A stretch of 6,255 bases of DNA from Lachnospiraceae bacterium (GTDB taxonomy: Bacteria > Bacillota_A > Clostridia > Lachnospirales > Lachnospiraceae): the NCBI GenBank assembly GCA_017652545.1, contig JAGCAV010000127.1, forward strand, positions 1 to 6,255, given 5' to 3'. Numbering within the stretch: position 1 is the stretch's first letter; every line of letters begins with the position of its first letter. Positions 5,645 to 6,255 of the stretch are shown one piece after another. The notes beneath the pieces are model-generated. The model did not search any database. It was not told where the DNA came from and saw only the letters and a program-made list of their open reading frames with translations. Position numbers and translations under genes: made by a program.

Positions 5645-6255
5645 TCACTGGATCTCGTCCATATCGATCTCTCTCAGTTCCAGCCGGTACCGCATGTACC
5701 GCTCACCCAGATACGCGATGATCGCGACCACCGGAACACCCAGGAACATACCGATCACGCCGAAAAACTTGCCGCCGATGGTGATGGCAAAGATGATCCA
5801 GATCGATTTCATTCCCGTGGAATTGCCCATGAGCTTCGGACCGAGCCACAGGCCGTCAAACTGCTGCAGGCACAGGATCATGATGGCGAAGATCAGCGCC
5901 TTGACGGGGCTGACCGCCAGCATGATGATAATGCCCGGGATCGCGCCGATAAAGGGTCCGAAATACGGGATCATATTGGTGACGCCCACAACCACACTGA
6001 CCAGGAAAACATAGGGCAGACGCAGGATCGTCATCAGGATCGCGCACAGGAAGCCAATGATCAGGGAATCGATCATCTTGCTGACCACAAACTGGCTGAA
6101 AATGTGGTTGCAGTCGTAAACGATCTCCCTGACGGTGGGAATGTATCTTTCGGGGATCATGGCACGCGCGATGATCCTGAACATCCGAAGCAGCGCGCTC
6201 CTGCCGTAAAGCATGTACACAGATACCACCACTGCGATCAGGAAATTGGCCAGCC
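5645..6255 (-). CDS. AI-2E family transporter (YdiK/YueF-like permease), 5' part outside the window
   Basis: The frame is open to the right window edge (reading LANFLIAVVVSVYMLYGR inward), so about the last 200 residues of a usual ~350-400 are present. The GTG at 6232 is not the true start. The polytopic membrane protein shows the family's conserved C-terminal region: NMIPYFGPFIGAIPGIIIML, then GLWLGPKLMGNSTG, then FFGVIGMFLGVPVVAI followed by a cytoplasmic charged tail ending EIDMDEIQ. At least five hydrophobic segments are visible. The family is named after a proposed role in autoinducer-2 export, but several members act as Na+/H+ antiporters or remain uncharacterised, so the substrate should not be assumed. 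It converges on the secreted-protein gene, sharing its terminator, and has no evident link to the sugar genes. Confidence 0.92.
   Translation of the reverse strand, partial: LANFLIAVVVSVYMLYGRSALLRMFRIIARAMIPERYIPTVREIVYDCNHIFSQFVVSKMIDSLIIGFLCAILMTILRLPYVFLVSVVVGVTNMIPYFGPFIGAIPGIIIMLAVSPVKALIFAIMILCLQQFDGLWLGPKLMGNSTGMKSIWIIFAITIGGKFFGVIGMFLGVPVVAIIAYLGERYMRYRLELREIDMDEIQ

Overview
The window looks like chromosomal DNA of a low-to-mid G+C Firmicute, most likely a Clostridia/Lachnospiraceae-type gut or rumen anaerobe. This rests on strong AGGAGG-type Shine-Dalgarno sites, sigma-A-like promoters, protein style and compact A/T-tailed terminators. It is inference from sequence, not a taxonomic search.

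Layout. Positions 1-210 hold no convincing gene. They carry a dense series of GC-rich hairpins ending in an 18-bp-arm inverted repeat. A canonical minus-strand intrinsic terminator (204-233) follows. Upstream of it on the minus strand lie two sugar-acid genes: KDG kinase (kdgK, 299-1396) and KDPG aldolase (eda/kdgA, 1409-2050). They are six bases apart at the annotated ends, and the kdgK ribosome site overlaps the eda stop. Together they take 2-keto-3-deoxygluconate to KDPG and then to pyruvate plus glyceraldehyde-3-phosphate. A 194-bp spacer (2051-2244) follows, holding a 35-bp exact copy of the 5' end of kdgK directly behind the stop of the next gene.

That next gene (2245-3357, minus) encodes a 370-residue protein. 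Its C-terminal half carries recognisable but variant diadenylate-cyclase (DAC/DisA_N) motifs. Its N-terminal half resembles no enzyme I know and may be a sensor domain. It is transcribed divergently from a PfkB-family sugar kinase of unknown substrate (3473-4594, plus); the two predicted promoters overlap in an 88-115 bp spacer.

The right part holds a monocistronic gene for a secreted, beta-rich, basic protein (4779-5522, plus) with a near-consensus promoter and a probably bidirectional terminator (5560-5588). Last is the 3' part of an AI-2E-family permease gene (minus, 5645 to the window end).

The most interesting points are the DAC-domain gene beside a ketogluconate operon and a divergent sugar kinase, the kdgK-derived direct repeat bracketing eda, and the structured element at the left edge.
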